A stretch of 16,410 bases of DNA from Burkholderiales bacterium (GTDB lineage: Bacteria > Pseudomonadota > Gammaproteobacteria > Burkholderiales > Usitatibacteraceae), in contig JACMOJ010000467.1 of NCBI GenBank assembly GCA_014378085.1, positions 1 through 16,410 of the forward strand. Direction: 5' to 3'. Numbering within the stretch: position 1 is the first letter of the stretch; each line of letters begins with the position of its first letter. Below, piece by piece: positions 14,559 through 16,410 of the stretch. The notes beneath the pieces were generated by a model. It ran no database searches. It saw only the letters and a program-made list of their open reading frames with translations, and was not told where the DNA came from. The translations under genes and the position numbers were made by a program.

Positions 14559-15445
14559 CGAGCCGACACGGACCACGGCTCTTTCATGGCACCGTTTGTG
14601 TGCCGTTGATGGAGCCGGCACTTGCGTTGTATGTCGATTTGCTGGAGCAACGAATCGTTGAGCGCGGTACTTTGAGTGCGGACGAAGCGCAGGCATGGCA
14701 CGCACCTGGAGCGGCGGGTGCACGCTCAGTCGTATTGCAGCCTCCAAGCGGCGCGCCGGTCTATCTGCGTTTGATTGAGCAGGCCGTTCCCGCTGGATAT
14801 CTGCCCGGAAGGCATTACGGGTGGGCCGCGCTAGAACTAACGGTTGAGAGTGCGGACGCGGTGCATGCCCGATTGGCCGCAGCCGGAATCACGATCATCG
14901 CGCCGCCGAAGGAATTGTCGTTCACCGACAAACTCTATCCGATGCAAGCGCGCGGGCCGGGTGGCGAAGCGATTTATCTCAATGAAGTGCGCGGCAATTT
15001 GCCGGACAGCGATTTGCCGATGGCGAAATGCTGGGTCGATCAGTTATTCATTGCGGTGATGGGTTGCCGCAACCGCGCGGCGTCACTGGTTTTTTACAAC
15101 TCGTTGCTCGGCACCGGCATCGGTGGTACGTGGGATATTCCCTACAGCGTGATCAATCAGGCGTTCGGGCTGCCGCCCAACACATCCCATATGCTATCGA
15201 CGGTATCGGACGACCGAATCGTGCTTTTTGAGATCGACCAGTATCCGAGTGGGGCTTTGCTGTGTCGACAAAATACCGACGCATTAGTGCCTGGGATTTG
15301 CGCCATTGGCGTGTGCGTGAGTGCACCGCCGCGAGACGCTTTGTGGCTGTCACCGCCGACCATACGTGCGCATGCGCCATATCGCGGTGCTACGGTAGGG
15401 GTGATTCGTGGGCCAGACGGTGAATTGACAGAGTTCATCTGGTGA
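14555..15445 (+). CDS. Two-module VOC (glyoxalase/extradiol dioxygenase fold) protein
   Basis: A 296-residue protein that reads as two vicinal-oxygen-chelate modules. Module 1 (about 8-148) has FHGTVCVPLMEPALALYVDLL (10-30) and ends YLNEV. Module 2 (about 160-296) has VDQLFIAVMGCRNRAASLVFYNSLLG and ends with GPDGELTEFIW, the typical last strand with Glu293. VOC metal sites normally use one His or Glu on the first and last strands of paired modules. Here His11 and acidic residues E75, E144, E226 and E293 are candidates, but module 2 shows Gln163 and not His on its first strand, so the site may be incomplete. It starts by ATGA overlap with the FAD oxidase and ends by TGATG overlap with the reductase. 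It could be an isomerase, lyase, dioxygenase or binding protein. The reaction is not known. Confidence 0.8.
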   Translation: MTSRHGPRLFHGTVCVPLMEPALALYVDLLEQRIVERGTLSADEAQAWHAPGAAGARSVVLQPPSGAPVYLRLIEQAVPAGYLPGRHYGWAALELTVESADAVHARLAAAGITIIAPPKELSFTDKLYPMQARGPGGEAIYLNEVRGNLPDSDLPMAKCWVDQLFIAVMGCRNRAASLVFYNSLLGTGIGGTWDIPYSVINQAFGLPPNTSHMLSTVSDDRIVLFEIDQYPSGALLCRQNTDALVPGICAIGVCVSAPPRDALWLSPPTIRAHAPYRGATVGVIRGPDGELTEFIW

Positions 15446-16410
15446 TGCCCGCAATGAAAAATCAGCGCATTTTGTTTGCTCGAAAACCGCAAGGACTGCC
15501 GGTGGTCGAAGATTTTTCGAACGATGAAGTCGATGTCGTGGGGCCGGCGGATGGGCAATTTTTGTCGCGCACTATTTTCCTGTCGCTTGATCCGTATTAC
15601 CGAAACGTGATGAAAAACAGCCCCATCTATTCTGAGCGCCTGGCACCAGGCGACGTGATGGTTGGCGAAACGGTGGCGCAAGTTATTGAATCAAGACAGC
15701 CGGATTTTCGAGTCGGGGAATATGTGACGGTACGAAACGGTTGGCAGACCTACGCAGTATCGGATGGCAAGGGTGTCACAAAACTCGATCCCGCCGCCGC
15801 GCCCATTTCCACTGCGCTTGGCGTGCTGGGCATGCCCGGGCTCACCGGCTATGCGGGCACCCGATTTCTCGCCGAACCTAAAACGGGCGAAACGTTTGTG
15901 GTCTCCGCCGCCACTGGCCCGGTCGGCAGCACGGCAGGGCAGGTCGCGCGCATTGCCGGCGCGCGCGTGGTGGGGATTGCCGGGTCGAGCGAGAAGTGCG
16001 CGTATGCCGTGAACAAATTGGGCTACGCTGCTTGCGTCAACTACAAACGCGGTGATCTTGTCACTGAATTGAAGCGCGCATGCCCGAATGGAATCGACGC
16101 CTACTTTGACAATGTCGCAGGCGACACGCTGGTCGCCGTGATGCAGAATCTTGCACGCAATTCGCGTATCGTCCTTTGTGGAATGATCGAGGCTTACAGC
16201 ATGGACTCGCCACCCGCTGGACCTTTTCTTGGACCGATCTTCGCCGCGCGTGCAACCATCCGCGCATTAATTGTCTACGATTATCTCGACCGTATGGGTG
16301 AGATGCGCAATTCGGTAGGTGGCTGGATTCGCGACGGCAAATTTCACTATCAGGAAGATATTGCCGAGGGTCTCGCGACCGCCCCCGAGGCGTTTTGCCG
16401 CTTGATGCGC
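15445..16410 (+). CDS. NADP-dependent MDR oxidoreductase, CurA/leukotriene B4 dehydrogenase type (cut by right edge)
   Basis: The first 322 codons of a zinc-free medium-chain reductase; family members are about 335-350 residues, so nearly all is present. Diagnostic motifs are LSLDPYYRN (47-54, usually LDPYMR), LGMPGLTGYAG (128-138), the nucleotide-binding AATGPVGSTAGQVARIAG (155-172) and YFDNVAG (220-226). Such enzymes reduce the C=C bond of alpha,beta-unsaturated ketones or aldehydes with NADPH. There are no zinc-binding cysteine clusters. The start at 15445 overlaps the VOC stop by one base (TGATG); an ATG three codons later (15454) is possible. As the fourth plus-strand gene it probably saturates an enone made by the FAD oxidase or hydrolase steps, though the order of steps is inference. 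Confidence 0.93.
   Translation, partial: MPAMKNQRILFARKPQGLPVVEDFSNDEVDVVGPADGQFLSRTIFLSLDPYYRNVMKNSPIYSERLAPGDVMVGETVAQVIESRQPDFRVGEYVTVRNGWQTYAVSDGKGVTKLDPAAAPISTALGVLGMPGLTGYAGTRFLAEPKTGETFVVSAATGPVGSTAGQVARIAGARVVGIAGSSEKCAYAVNKLGYAACVNYKRGDLVTELKRACPNGIDAYFDNVAGDTLVAVMQNLARNSRIVLCGMIEAYSMDSPPAGPFLGPIFAARATIRALIVYDYLDRMGEMRNSVGGWIRDGKFHYQEDIAEGLATAPEAFCRLMR

Noticed and set aside
1..16410. Search by eye for CRISPR arrays, tRNA genes, insertion sequences and integrases
   Set aside because: No regularly spaced repeats, tRNA cloverleaf arms, transposase motifs or flanking direct repeats were seen.

Overview
The window looks like part of a chromosomal catabolic island of a Gram-negative bacterium. 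Two TonB-dependent outer-membrane receptors with signal peptides and a secreted DUF1838 protein indicate an outer membrane. The receptor types, the GC-moderate coding style and the tightly overlapping gene ends fit a proteobacterium. I cannot name the genus from sequence alone. I see no rRNA, tRNA, CRISPR array, insertion sequence or integrase.

Left part, minus strand (about 4375 down to 1): a five-gene operon in the order crotonase-fold protein, DUF1330 protein, nitrilase-superfamily protein, aldehyde dehydrogenase, and a hydantoinase-type amidohydrolase that runs off the left edge. The first four genes are joined by 1-4 base overlaps or near-contacts. Centre, minus strand (11128 down to 4689): three single-gene units, a secreted DUF1838 protein, an 870-residue TonB receptor and a 720-residue TonB receptor, each followed by a hairpin plus U-run terminator. 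Right part, plus strand (11362 to the right edge): a second operon with overlapping genes encoding a double alpha/beta-hydrolase, an FAD-linked oxidase, a two-module VOC (glyoxalase-fold) protein and an NADP-dependent MDR reductase cut by the right edge.

The main unifying signal is a palindrome. The same 14 bases, TGTCCGGACAACTT on the plus strand, occur four times. Each copy lies upstream of one of the four minus-strand transcription units, in the same orientation, and I found no copy inside a gene. The full 20-base site at 4356-4375 is a perfect palindrome. At two sites a sigma70-like promoter sits at exactly the same distance from it. This points to one local repressor, not encoded in the window, controlling uptake (two receptors), a secreted protein and a degradation operon together. 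A degenerate copy may precede the plus-strand operon.

The enzymes fit the import and stepwise breakdown of one organic substrate: receptor uptake, oxidation by the FAD enzyme, reduction by the MDR enzyme, C-C or ester cleavage by the hydrolases, CoA-level handling by the crotonase, and aldehyde oxidation. The substrate cannot be read from the sequence. Several enzymes lack the usual catalytic residues of their families: the nitrilase-like protein has Ser for Cys and Arg for Lys, the crotonase lacks both usual Glu residues, and the double hydrolase has His in place of the nucleophile Ser in its first half. The pathway may therefore use unusual chemistry.
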